A stretch of DNA of 64,000 nucleotides, from contig NC_082693.1 in NCBI RefSeq assembly GCF_949987515.2, positions 15,000,994-15,064,993 on the forward strand, in the 5' to 3' direction. The position numbers and the translations under genes are program-made. Under the pieces are notes generated by a model, which was not told the origin of the DNA, did no database searches, and worked only from the letters and a program-made list of their open reading frames with translations. Numbering within the stretch: the stretch's first letter is position 1; every line of letters begins with the position of its first letter. Of the stretch, positions 34,676 through 46,885 are shown piece by piece. Source of the stretch: Delphinus delphis. Its lineage: Eukaryota > Chordata > Mammalia > Artiodactyla > Delphinidae.

Positions 34676-35540
34676 AACAAAACTACAATGAGGTATCACC
34701 TCATACCAGTCAGAATGGCCATTATTCAAAAAATCTACAAAAAGTAAATGTTAGAGGGGGTGTGGAGAAAAGGGAACCCTCTTGCCCTGTTGGTGGGAGT
34801 ATAAATTGATACAGCCACTATGGAAAACAGTATGGAGGTTCCTTAAAAACTAAAAATAGAACTCCCATATGACTCAGCAACCCCGGTACTGGGCATATAC
34901 ACTAAGAAAACCATAATTCAAAAACAGTCATGTACCACAATGTTCATTGCAGCTCTATTTACAATAGCCAGGTCATGGAAGCAACCTAAATGCCCATCGA
35001 CAGACGAATGGATAAAGAAGATGTGGTATATATAAACAATAATATTGTACTCAGCCATAAAAAGAAACGAAACTGAGTTATTTGTAGTGAGGTGGATGGA
35101 CCTAGAGTCTGTCATACAGAGTGAAGTAAGTCAGAAAGAGAAAAACCAATACCGTATACTAACACACATATATGGAATTAAAAAAAAAATGGTTCTGAAC
35201 AATCTAGGGGCAGGAAAGGAATAAAGATGCAGACGTAGAGAATGGACTTGACACAGGGAGGGGGAAGGGGAAGCTGGAACAAAGTGAGAGAGTGGCATGG
35301 ACATATATACACTACCAAATGTAAAACCGATAGCTGGTGGGAAGCAGCCACATAGCACAGGGAGATCAGCTCGGTGCTTTGAGACCACCTGGAGGGGTGG
35401 GATGGGGAGGGTGGGAGGGAGATGCAAGAGGGAGGAGATATGGGGATATAGGTATATGTATAGCTGATTTACTTTGTTATAAAGCAGAAACTAACACACC
35501 ATTGTAAAGCAATTATACTCCAATAAAGATGTTAAAAAAA
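34676..35540 (+). mobile_element. Second LINE-1 3' end, directly downstream
   Basis: Begins at AACTACAATGAGGTATCACC, immediately after the A-rich tail of the previous LINE-1, and ends CCAATAAAGATGTTAAAAAA. It carries the other 3' UTR lineage (GAATGGACTTGACACAGGGA, AAGCAGCCACATAGCACAGG). It is truncated at the ORF2 C-terminus. It either inserted into the A tail or arose by template switching. Confidence 0.9.
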
Positions 35541-36963
35541 ACTATCAAAACTGAATTTTATATTTAGTATTTTAAGAAATACTAACGTCATAATTCAAGA
35601 AGTTTTCTGGAAAATGAAAAGTCTTGAAATTACATATTGAAAGGACACTTTGTATATTGAGAAAAGTTACCCTGAATAACAAACCTGAAACATATTTTTG
35701 GAAAAACTATTGGACTTTTAGGGGGAAAAAAACTTCCTTTAAGCATCTAAGCAAAAAGTTCAAGTCATTTGTAAGGGAAAGAAGTTCAGTATGTCATCAG
35801 AGTTTTGGACAGTAATCCTTTATTCCGAAAAAAAAGTTAAATAATATTTTTATGACCCTCAAAAAAGAAAATGTGAGCCAAGGGTGTTTTAGTCAGCAAA
35901 ATGGACTTTGGAGTATAAAGGCCACAGAAAAACAGTTATCAACACCCAGAACTCAGAAACTTATTTCCTTGAGCACTTCCTGAGGAATTTATCGGAAAAT
36001 GACCATCAGATAGTCAAAATGACTGGAGGGATGTGACATAAAGACTTGTAGAGCAGATAATATTTAATGATAGTTAAAAGAGAGACTGTATAATATGTAT
36101 AGTATAGATACCATATGATGTGGATAGAATAGCTCTATAAAAAATGGAAGTGGAATAGGAAGCACATATGAAAAGTGGAATGAGCATAATGTTTGCTTTA
36201 TTGTATTAACTGGGATAAAAAGGATAACACTGCAAGTCATATACTGGACAAGATGGTGCAGAGGGGATAAAGGATATTATCTAAAGATATTTATTATACC
36301 ATTAGAACACAATTGCAAACCTTCTTAAATACAAATAATAATAATAATAAAGCGGAGACAAACCAAAACCAAACCAAAAAAAAGGAAAAAAAAACCAGAG
36401 TGAAAAGCATTTCATATAAAATATGTGTATATTAAATATAGTATTATACTTTTTTGTAAGAGAGTTGACAGAGGGACACAAATAACACAAAAATAAAATT
36501 AAAAATAAAACAATTAAAGTTAAATCATAATTTTTAAAAAATGTTTACGTATGGGGGAAGAAGGGAATAGCGTAAAGAGTTCAGGGATAAATGTTGGGCT
36601 TCTTGGTATATACACTGTTTTGTAGATTTAACTTTTGGAATTGTGTAAATATTTTAAATAATTATAAACAAATTGGTTTTTTAAAAAATCATCCCTAAAA
36701 ATCAAAAACAAACTTAAAAGAAGTCAAAATACAAACATTGCAATTACAGTTTTATATTTCACCACAAAAGTTTCTTTTATATTTGCTAACAGTTCAAGAT
36801 GTGAATTTGAAGTTTATAAAAATAATGTTTAATAGTGGGACTCCAAATAAATAGGCATGGTCCTTGACTTTTTCTTCCACATCTAACACAAGGAAACAAC
36901 TCAAATGAAATGAGTCAACTCAGGGGAATGTTACTCACTATCTTTTCTTTTTCATTTCTCTAG
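35541..36963. other. Intron upstream of exon C
   Basis: AT-rich. An (AAT)n run lies at 36335-36351. The remaining sequence is A-rich and may hold very old LINE-1 remains, but none is firm. Confidence 0.45.
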
Positions 36964-37153
36964 GAAAATAAAGGAAAGTCTGGAGTGTTTCCCTGTTAAA
37001 TTGAATAACTTGATCCACACACTTGCACAAATGACAGCCATAAATGCTGCCAAATCTACTTCGCAGACTTTTTCCCGGGAATCCTGTACGATGAGTGAGA
37101 CCCAGTTAATCCAAAGAGCAACAATTTTAGGGTTCAGCAAGAAAACTAGGCAT
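36964..37153 (+). CDS. PIK3C2G: PIK3C2G exon C: end of kinase domain, linker and start of PX domain
   Basis: A 190-base exon between TTTCTCTAG and CAT|GTAAGT. Its first base completes the lysine codon begun in exon B, then 63 codons follow. They read KIKESLECFPVKLNNLIHT at the end of the kinase domain, then a serine/threonine-rich linker (about residues 25-50 of the exon), and RATILGFSKKTRH, the first beta strand of the PX domain. The linker is the least conserved part of the family and differs most here from the human sequence as I remember it. The exon ends in phase 0. It lies only 731 bases before exon D, with a young SINE in that short intron. Confidence 0.95.
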
Positions 37154-37410
37154 GTAAGTCTCAAGTCTGTCATCTTGACTTATATATCATTTGACTACAT
37201 CTCACACTTCCCTTCACTATGCTACACATTCCTCCTTATACCATGATTTTTCTTTTTTGCTACACAACTGAAAAATCAGTTACAGTTTGAACAGAAGTTC
37301 CATTAAGGCGGATGTTCCAAGGAGAAATTATAATAACCAGAGCTACTAGTAGAGAACCACCAAAGAGAACAGTTTCTGCCCTGTGGTAGACTATAAATCA
37401 AGACCTAATT

Positions 37411-37660
37411 AAAATGTCCACAAGAAAAAAAAAAAGGGGGCTTCCCTGGTTGCGCAGTGGTTGAGAGTCCGCCTGCCAATGCAGGGGACATGGGTTTGTG
37501 CCCCGGTCCGGGAAGATCCCACATGCCGCGGAGCGGCTGGGCCCGTGAGCCATGGCCGCTGAGCCTGCGCGTCCGGAGCCTGTGCTCCGCAATGGGAGAC
37601 GCCACAACAGTGAGAGGCCCACGTATCGCAAAAAAAAAAAAAAAAATGTCCACAAGAAAA
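37411..37660 (+). mobile_element. Young CHR-type SINE with perfect 18-base target duplication
   Basis: AAAATGTCCACAAGAAAA is present at 37411-37428 and 37643-37660 without a mismatch. The SINE body starts GGGGGCTTCCCTGGTTGCGC and ends CCCACGTATCGC plus an A tail. The promoter B-box region reads GGTTTGTGCCCCGGTCC. The perfect duplication and clean tail suggest a recent insertion. It sits in the 731-base intron between the PX-domain exons C and D in gene orientation. Confidence 0.95.
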
Positions 37661-37884
37661 GAAGATCAGAAATTAGGCAGTCTGTTCCCAGCACCTAAGA
37701 TTATGATATTTTTATATACTGTGTTTATAGGTAATTTTGCCTTTACAAATTGCATCTCTTATCTTTTGTGATGATTTTTTTTTTTGCAGAGAGGTTCTTT
37801 GTTTAGTTTACATGATACAGAATTTTAGAATGTATTGAAGGTTGATATTGCCATCTTCTGATTTTGTCTCTTTATTTTCTGCAG

Positions 37885-38006
37885 CTTTATCTAATCCAGG
37901 TGACTCACAGTAACAATGAAACAAGCCTGACAGAAAAATCATTTGACCAGTTTTCAAAACTTCACAGCCAACTTCAAAAGAAGTTTGCATCATTGGCCCT
38001 CCCAGA
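37885..38006 (+). CDS. PIK3C2G: PIK3C2G exon D: PX domain core
   Basis: A 122-base exon preceded by TTATTTTCTGCAG, a strong acceptor, and followed by CCAGA|GTAAGG. In phase 0 it reads LYLIQVTHSNNETSLTEKSF and then FDQFSKLHSQLQKKFASLALPE, with the final glutamate codon split. This is the middle of a PX domain, a phosphoinositide-binding fold: two beta strands followed by the helix with the F..L...L pattern used to pack PX alpha-1. Class II PI3K PX domains help recruit the enzyme to membranes. No lesions are seen. Confidence 0.95.
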
Positions 38007-38799
38007 GTAAGGACTGTCCTCCACTGTTTTTTGACTTTAGTACTTGTCCCTGAACATAAGGAAAAATTATGGTTATGGGATTTTCTATTTGTGGGCAACA
38101 CAACACAACATTCTGATTCCAGTGCCACTGAACCTATCCCAGCAGAGTCTCTATGGCTCTTAGAGTAGAGAACCTTTTGTCTCATAAAACAGAATAAAGG
38201 TTTTCAATTTTGTTTGCTTTCAGCCATTGAGTTTGTAGACAAAAAAAATCATAACCAATTTTATTTTTCATTGATTATCAGGGAAATTGTTTTATTTGCC
38301 TGTTTTTAAATTTGATTGTTTTAGTGTTTTCTATAAAAATAAAATTGAAATTGAAAATGCAGAACAAAATTGGATATATCTTCTCTTTCAACAGATAACT
38401 GCAATAAAAAGCTCTGATATATTTATTTGCTGTACCAGAAAATTTTGTCAATATCAATTAGTATACAAGTAAAATATATTAACATCAACTCACTTTCGTT
38501 ATCATTAATTATTAACTTGGACTTGGGTTATCCAAATTTAATTTGTCATTATCTTCATTTTGCAGTCTTGAAAACCATTGCTCAGTTCATGTTATAATGA
38601 AAAAATATTAAGCATAAATAATGTAATTGAAAATACTTCTGTTCAAATAAACCTTCTAAAATTCATTATTTAGAGCTAGCCAAATTTATGTTATAGACTT
38701 GAGTGTGTATCTTGACCAGAGGTGCACCTTGACTTTAAAAAGGTGAACTTCTTAGAAATTATGTTATTTGCACTTAGGCAAATCAAATGTCATCTTATC
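38007..38799. other. Intron after exon D
   Basis: AT-rich, nothing identified. The open frame 38287-38472 is not bounded by matching splice sites. Confidence 0.45.
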
Positions 38800-39152
38800 T
38801 ATAGAGTAGTTTCTTGGTATCCACAAGATTGGTTCCAGGACCCCTCCCACGGATACCAAAATCCTTGCATGCCCAAGTTCTATACATAAAATGGCATAGT
38901 ATTTACAAATAACCTACCTACATTCTCCTGTATACTTTAAATCACCTCCAGATCACTTATAGTATCTAATACAATATAAATGCTATGTAAACAGTTGTAA
39001 ATACAATGTAAATGCTATGTAAATAGTTGCTGGCATGCAGCAAATTCAAATTTTGCTTTTTGGAACTTTCCGGACTTTTTTTTTTTAATATTTCAATCCA
39101 CAGTTCGTTCAATCTTCAGATGTAGAACCTGCAGACAGGGAGAGCCAACTAT
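38800..39152 (+). mobile_element. MER2-like Tigger-family DNA element
   Basis: TTCTTGGTATCCACAAGATT, GGTTCCAGGACCCCTCCCAC, GATACCAAAATCCTTGCATG near the left end, TGTAAATGCTATGTAAATAG in the middle, and GATGTAGAACCTGCAGACAG with GGGAGAGCCAACTA at the right match the MER2 family of non-autonomous pogo/Tigger elements. The termini are partly palindromic. TA dinucleotides occur at both ends as expected for TA target duplication. Confidence 0.85.
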
Positions 39153-41652
39153 AGCAGAATTTTTGTTGAGTAAATTGTCCTTTAACAATATGAGTGTTCA
39201 TACCAGACCTGACATACTTTGTACATGTGGATTTTTGTTAGACTTTCAGGACTTAGTCACTTACCAAAATGTAAATCTAAACAACGTTGCCAATGGATGG
39301 AGAGATAGTGTGCATTATTTTGAAGACTGTGTAGTTCACACTGATGAAAAACTATACTTGCAAATGTCACAGAGATTTTGAAATACAGATGCTTTAAACA
39401 TCAGAAAGTCATCAGAGTAAGAGCACATTCAAGAGACTGAGAGGGAAGGAATGTCATTGTGGAAACTTAAAGACAACATCAGCTTTAAGAGTTATCAGAA
39501 AACATCTAATGTAATAACTGAGGAAAAGGAAATACTGGCAAAAATATTCAGTTTGACTGCAAATATTGAATTCAACATTAGTGGTTTCCATTGTACCCTA
39601 ATAATTAATGATTTAAAAATATGTTCATTCTTGTTAAATGGCTGTCCTTTTGTTTCAAAAATGTCTCTGTTGTACTCTTTTCTCTTCCCAATACATATTA
39701 GTATAACTTGTAAAACTTTAAAGTGCCAATAATCTCTCTCCATATGCCTCTTCTCGATTTTCAGCTTTAGTTAGGATTCTGTTTTGTTCAACAACTCTTG
39801 CCTGGTGATGGGACCTAAATTGATTTTAAAATCATTCAAGCAATGTGTGGAGAGGAGGAATATTTAGTCCTTTGTGCCTTGAACAATATTTGTATGCTAA
39901 CAGTCCCAAAGGAGCTCTGGCTTATAGCAATGCATACAGAAGAAGGATGAGGGCAAGATTTCCTCTGACTCCTAAATTTACTAAGAGAAGCTCTATGAGA
40001 ATTATATAAACCCAATCTGGAAAGTATGATCAGAAAGTTAGAGTCATATAGAATAAAATTCAAATTAGTCATAGCATGTAACGGTGGTCTTCAAATCAGA
40101 CTGTACCTCTTCCAACTTCTGAGAATACAGAGGCATAGGAATCTTCCTTGAAATTAATGGTCTTCTTTAAAAGTCACCTGCTTGAGAAAGGTTGATTTCC
40201 TTTCCCTCTCCTAATTTCACCATTGCTCTTCTCCCAGCCATCCAGAATTTTATTTTGGTACACTGTCCCAGGGAGTAAAAAATCTCTGAGGATTAAATAA
40301 AGGGCAAATCAAACTACTGGTGTTGGTATTGAGAAAATGAATTACTCTAATAACCAGGTATCAAATCTGTTTGCAGGTCGTGTGTTTCTTAAACTTTGGT
40401 GTGAACAAAATTGAGGGAGGACATGATAGCACCGTCAGATAAAATATCCTAAAAAATCATTTTCAAGAACTGATTACTATGTTATATTTGACATATAACT
40501 CAAAAGCATTTTAAACAACTGAATGACATTACTAGAGCTGAATTCCTTCATTCTCATGTACTTATTTACACACAATACTTTTTTAGTACATACATCTATA
40601 AAAAAGGAATAGAACTGATGTTGAACTCCATTTTATTCTAACAATAAAGAAAATTAATCCACAGTTATATAAGTTAATATTTAAAAGCAGCAAAACCACT
40701 GTTTATCAAATGTATTTCTATGTTTTGATTAATTATATATGGTAATAATTTTTATGATAATTAAATCTGGAAGAAAATTTTTAACACTTTAAGCCTTAGT
40801 AAGAGTAAAGCAAGAGTAAAAAAGTAAAATGTCAATTATTTAAATGCACAGAAATATTATTTTGGACTTCCCTGACACTTCCAACAGGAAGCAATGGATG
40901 GGATGTCCTGCAGTTTTCACATACTTCTGTGTGTTTGCTAACAACCCTTCACCATCCCCCATGCTCCTTTGCCCAGAGGAAGCAGAAGAGGAAGGAAGCA
41001 ACAGCAAGACTGCAGTCAGAGGAAGCCGCTAGATAGTTCCTAAAAAGATACATTTAACCAGCAAAACGTGTTGCCAAATGCTTCCCATTAATAGGTCATG
41101 CCACCAATAATTGGTCGTAATCAACGTCTAGCCCATCAAGATGAATCATCAGATAGTGAAGAGGAAATTCTGCAAGCTAGACCCCTGGGGAAAGTGATAC
41201 TTTGTTCCAAAAGACCAGATGGAAGCATATGCTTTGTAAAATGTTTAATCTAGTTAGTGTAGCAATGTCCCTCGTGAACCCAGAGGAAACAATACCATAT
41301 GACCTTTTTGAAAAATTATGGATCATTAAACTTCAGAAAGTACTTATTAACCCCCCCACATGTATTTAAAGGACAAATTGTGTGGTCTGCCATAAATACA
41401 GTAAGAAGGAAAATATATATTAATTTAGTATGTTAAATTAAATTAGTATTAATATCAATGATAGTTAAAATAGCACAAGTGACCACAGCCATGTTAATAA
41501 AACTCTCAGAATTAATCATGCATTCTATGGTTTTTTAAAAAAACGTTTTCAGTGGCCCTTCCATCTGATGCAGCCTTAACTTTATGAACAATTCTAAGAT
41601 ACAGATGCCAATTTTCAAACTAATGAAGATATACTTTTTTCTTTTAAAACAG
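39153..41652. other. Intron before exon E
   Basis: No repeat family recognised with confidence. A 51-codon frame at 41098-41253 encodes an acidic peptide with DESSDSEEE; see findings. The antisense and sense frames at 39451-39743 look like chance. Confidence 0.4.
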
Positions 41653-41761
41653 GTTTCCTCATTGGTGGCACTTACCTTTTACAAATTCAGATCACAAAAG
41701 ATTCAGAGATCTAAATCATTACATGGAACAGATATTAAATGGATCGTATGAAGTTGCAAAC
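41653..41761 (+). CDS. PIK3C2G: PIK3C2G exon E: C-terminal half of PX domain
   Basis: A 109-base exon between TTTTAAAACAG and GCAAAC|GTATGT. The first base completes the glutamate of exon D, then 36 codons read FPHWWHLPFTNSDHKRFRDL followed by NHYMEQILNGSYEVAN. FPHWWHLPF is the proline-rich loop and RFRDLNHYMEQIL the helix that closes the PX fold. The exon ends in phase 0. The next expected segment (linker to the C2 domain, then C2) was searched for by eye through 64,000 and not found, so the downstream intron is probably longer than 22 kb. That fits a gene known to have very large introns. Confidence 0.95.
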
Positions 41762-41849
41762 GTATGTTACAATTTACTTTTATATTTTTACATAAAATAT
41801 GGACTGTTTTATGTATTATTACTGGGAATATTTTTAAATACTTTATGAT

Positions 41850-44800
41850 AACATTTTTAGTCCTACATTTATTCAACAAATGTACAGATTAAAATTATCT
41901 TGTCAATTCCATGCAAAAACCAACCGGGACTTTACTTGAAATTGCATCTTAATATCTTTCGATCCATTATGATATTCAAGTATTTTTAGAATGTTTTTTC
42001 AATAATTGTTTATTGTTCTGTGCATAGAGGGCTTAGAAGTATTTTGTTATACTAGATATAGTACTTTTTATAAAAATCCTTTTCCTGTTTTTTCACCATT
42101 ATATAGATAGAACTGATTTTGTATATTGACATTTTACCCAACAATCTTACTAACTTCACTTTTAATTCTAATAATTATCTGTATTGTTTTTCAACTTACA
42201 ATCATATTGTCTGCGGATAACAAGGGTTTATTTTTTCTTTCCAATATTCATATATTGTATTTCTTTTCCTTGCTATTTTGTACTCTCTAGGGCTTTCAAT
42301 AGATATTGAATTGAAGTGGTAATGGTGGATATACCTACATTATTCTTGAATCCAGGGAAGAAGTGTCTAATATTTCCTCATTAAGTATGTAGGTTTTGTA
42401 GGTCCCCTTTATTATTTTGTTTCCTTCTATTCCTAGGTTGCCAATAGTTTTTACAAAGAAGGTTGAATGTATCAAATTTTTTTTCTGAATCTACTGGGCT
42501 GCACAATGATCACCAATAATCCTATTTTTCTCCTTTACTCTGCTAATGTGGTGAATTACACTGAAGAACTTTCTAATTTTAAACAAATTTGCATTACTAG
42601 GGTAAACTCTACATGGATGTAATGTATTATACTTTTTATGTATTATTGGATTTGATTTAACATTTTCTTTAGCATTTGTTTTCATCTTTATTTATGACAG
42701 AGATTGGCCTGGAGTTTTTCCTTCTTACAAAGTCATTACCAGGTTTCAGAATCAAGAACATGCTAGACTCATAATATTAGTTGCAAAGAGTTATTGCTTT
42801 TTTCCCTACTCCCTGGAACAGTTTGTATAAAACTGGTTTTATTTCTTTAATTTGTAAAGTCATATAGGTCTGGAGATTCAATTTATTTAAGAGCTATAAG
42901 ACATTTCACATTTCCTATTTCTTCTTGAGTCTCTTTGTTAAGTTACATTTCTATAGGAATTTGTGCTAATTTATTGGCATAAAGTTATTCATAATATCCT
43001 ATCATAATCTTTTTAACATTTATAGGATCTGAAAAGGTATTCACTCTTCGATTTCTCACACATATTTCCTGATCCATACTTCCAGAGGATTATGAATTTT
43101 ACCAATCTTTGTAAAGAATGAAATGTGGGACTTATTGACCCTCTCTATTGTATTATTTCTCTGTTTCACTTATTTTTTACCTTTATTATTTCCTTCCTTC
43201 TGCTTCCATTCTATTTATAACATCCTCAGATAGTTAATTTAACTTGTTTATTTTCAACCTATCTTCACTTACCCATTTAAAACTCTAAATCCTCTCTCCT
43301 AATCAAGATTTAATAGCACCCCACAAGTTTTTATATACAGTATTGTATTTTCTTTATCATTCCTTAAAAATATTTATAAAATTTTCACTATGAATTTTCC
43401 TGGACCATGGCTTAAGTCTATTTCACCCACTTGAGTTTTATATGCTGTAGTAAAAATACATATCTGTATCTGTATCCATAAATTTCATAAGTAATTATTA
43501 TTGTTGTTTTTGCAATCAATATTTAATATTACTCACATATCTCATTTCCATTGCTTCCTGTAACTCTGAATTTCTGTCTGGGATTGTTCTCCTTCTTCCT
43601 GAAGAACACCATCTACTATTCCCCCTAATACGAATTTGCTGCTAAAAAAAACCCTCTAAATTTACATTTGTCTGAAAAGTTTTTAGTCTACCTTCATTCT
43701 TGGAGGATATTTTTGCTGACTATTTGGTATTTGAGCATTTGGATAGCAATGATTTTATTCTAAAAGCTTTAAGGCTATCATTTCATTGTCTTTTAGCTTC
43801 CATTGATTTTGTTTAGAATCCATCTGTTATATTTGTTTCTTCTTTGAAAAAGTTTTTTTATTCTTTACAATATTGTTCTTTTTACTGTTGGTTTTCTGCC
43901 GTTTTACTTTACTTTGCTCAGATATGACTTTGTTTCTACTGATGATGCTTGAGCTTCAGCACTTCTTGAATTTGTGCCATGATGTCTTTCATCACTTTTG
44001 GAAAGTTCTCAGTCGTTATCACTTCACATATTGTTCATACTATTTCCTCTCTCCTCTTTTTCTGGGACTGTAATCACATATATGTCTATCCTTTTCATTG
44101 TACCCTCTATGTCTCATACTTTTACTCCTGTATTTTTAATTCTTTGTCCTCTATGACTTAGTTTCTGAATAGCTTCTTCTAACTTATCTTTTTGGTTGTT
44201 TATTCTCTAATGGTCTGTGTTTAACATACTGTTAAGTCCATTCTCTGAGTTCTTAATTTCAATTATTCTTCAGTTTCAGAATTTCCTTTTTTTTTTCAGT
44301 TCCTAGTCCTTTGCTGAAAATCTGTCCTTTTTATTATTTCTTCAAAAATGGTAAGCATAGTTATTTAAAATCTTCCTAAAAACTCCAATATTGGTACCTA
44401 CTGCATGTACCTTTTTATTTTCTAATGTTTCTGCTGGTTTTTAATTATGTAGTCTTGTTCCATTGTGAGCCTGGTTATTTTCCTTTTTATTGTGGCCACA
44501 TATTGTACTGCAATGTCCTTTGTAAAAATTGGATGCCTATGTTACTGTTATCCTGGTATAGAGAATTATAATATCTGAGTACATTAACAATCTAGGGTTG
44601 CTGAAATTCAGTTGCAGGGATTCAGATTATTCAAAACTGAACTGTAGCTCTTGTGGGGCACTATTACTGGTTCATCCTTATTCCTTAGATGTAGCCACTT
44701 TGGATCTAAACCCAAGGTAAGGCAGACTCACCAAGAATCTACTTGGCAGCTCTGGATTCCATTCCTTTTCCTCTTAACTCTGCAAGGTGGTCAAAAGTGC

Positions 44801-45200
44801 TGCTCTACCTCCCAGCCATTCCACTGCTTCAACCTATATCAATTAAAAACCCACAACAGAAAAGCTGTGCCCAAACCCAAGCTCACTTCCCCAAGACTGT
44901 CTTGCCCCAGATCCTAGCCTGGTAATTCTTCACTATCTTGTTAGCTCTCTGATGCTTTCAAGCAAAGTTTAAAAACAAATTGTTTAATTATTCCAGTTAT
45001 TCTCTTTAGGAGGTCTGGACTAAATGACCAAATCCAATATCACTAAAAATAGGAGCTTACAGCTGCAGTCATGCTACCCCTCAGCTTTCAGAAATATCTG
45101 CTGTTCTGCCTCCTCCCCCACATCCTGTGTTCTGATGAACCTTGTCTCTCATAGGTAACTATTTCAGAGGATCTAAGTCTGTGGTCAATTCCCATCTGAA
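41850..45200 (-). mobile_element. Old LINE-1, antisense, RT to 5' part
   Basis: Reversed, highly diverged ORF2: ATTGTCTGCGGATAACAAGG (remnant of FADD), TTGAATCCAGGGAAGAAGTG, GCTAATGTGGTGAATTACAC, GAGATTGGCCTGGAGTTTTT. Further on, TCATCACTTTTGGAAAGTTC, TCTGGGACTGTAATCACATA and the AGTCCATTCTCTGAGTTCTT series match the 5' portion of old LINE-1 elements in reverse. The right-hand end is uncertain, somewhere between 44.6 and 45.2 kb. Confidence 0.8.
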
Positions 45201-45796
45201 AAAAGTATTTAAGGATTTCTTGGTGAGGTTTTGGTACTACTCATCAGTGATTCTGAGTGGCCTAGAAAATTGAAGAGACATGCCAGACCCCAATTTTGCC
45301 CTCTTCTGTCATATGCATCAAAAAAAGGACTCTTAAGATCCTTCCCCATACACACATGTGCATACAACCTACACATGCACACAGCTGTTACAACTCCTTC
45401 TGAGGACTCAAGGAAGGATTAGCTCCCTTTACTATTAAATTCTTATCACCATCTTGCTTGCAAGGTTCCTGTGAGACAAATGTAAGTTACAAAGGCAGGT
45501 ACGAAGCTAACAGAATCCTCCAGAGTTCTTGGCTAGACATAGGATCTTTTAGGGATTTACCTAAAACATCATCTCTAAGGGTAAAAGGTTCAAGGCCTGT
45601 TAGGTTTTTTGCCTTTTGATATAAGAATGGAGACTATTTATGGAATACCTTTAGCTAATCCACATGTCTGGAATAACTTTAATGTCACCAATGAGAGCCC
45701 ATTTCTAACATTAATCATGCTAGTCAACAAGCTACCATTTTTATGAACAAAATCCTTTGATATTCAGTATGCTAATTAATAATGTCCATTTTTTAA

Positions 45797-45910
45797 AGGG
45801 GTTCAGCACGATGGCTTGATTTACATATATTGTGAAATGATTACCACAATAGATTTAGTTAACATCTATCATCTCATATAGATACAATAAAAAGAAAAGA
45901 AAAAGCAATT
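45797..45910 (-). mobile_element. LINE-1 3' UTR fragment, antisense
   Basis: TTACATATATTGTGAAATGA, TTACCACAATAGATTTAGTT and AACATCTATCATCTCATATA are the typical reversed LINE-1 3' UTR words. Confidence 0.8.
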
Positions 45911-46194
45911 TTTAAATTTATAAGTGTCATAAGATGAAGGTTTAATAGCTCTGCTTCTTCTTCCTCATCCTCTCCCCCAAATTTAGCATGTTTTTAATTA
46001 TATCAATAATTAGCATTTGTAAAATACCTATTGTTGATTGAGTTGTGAGAGTTTAACAGAACTACTTACACTGACTGCCTCTAGTATGGGTTGCCTGATT
46101 AAAATATTGGGAGCCTCTTATTTCCTCCTGCTCTATGCAGGCACCCCGATAGTGCAGCCTTGATTAGGACATTAACAGACCATTCCTGGACTCT

Positions 46195-46278
46195 AGTCAT
46201 TTTTACTTTTATTGAAGTATAGTTGACTTGCAATATTATATTAGTTTCAGGCGTACAACATAGTGATTTGATCATTTT
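46195..46278 (-). mobile_element. LINE-1 3' end fragment, antisense
   Basis: TTTTATTGAAGTATAGTTGA, CTTGCAATATTATATTAGTT and TCAGGCGTACAACATAGTGA are the last bases of a LINE-1 3' UTR in reverse. This piece and the one at 45.8 kb could be parts of one broken element in altered order. Confidence 0.8.
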
Positions 46279-46885
46279 CCTACCATCTTGATTAAATCCT
46301 AGCAGCAGTCCAGTTATACTTTGACCTAAGAAACACATTTATAATATCATGCTGTATATACAGACATACTTTGAACTTCAGTAAGTTACAGGCACTGTAA
46401 CAGGAGGACTACAACCGACCCCATAACCAGGACTTAACTGAGTCAAAGAACCCTATTTTTCTCAGCAGTCAATTCAACAACCTTCCTTCTCCATGTGGAG
46501 CTTGGGAAAGACATTAGATGAGATTACTTTCCAGTCAGAGTGTGAATTGTTTTAATTACATGTTGTATAGTAGATTAAGTCAGTATATATCAAGGAAACC
46601 TTACTGAAATTTAAAAATAAAATATATTAATGAAAGTATTCAAAATTGTCTCCTAACTGTAGGTTTGCTGATTCAGGATGTTGGCTTATTGCTATACCAC
46701 CCAGTTGTGTAATATTGTGGTTTGATGATGAATAGACCTACTTAAGAAAATTCCACAATTCAGATCACAAGCATCCTAAGGCTATTAGAAAAAAAATCAC
46801 AATTGTCAATAATGACTGCTTTATATTGCATATAGTCAGGGTCAAGAGGAGAAACTTTTAAATACCTATCACTAGCTCCTAAGAC

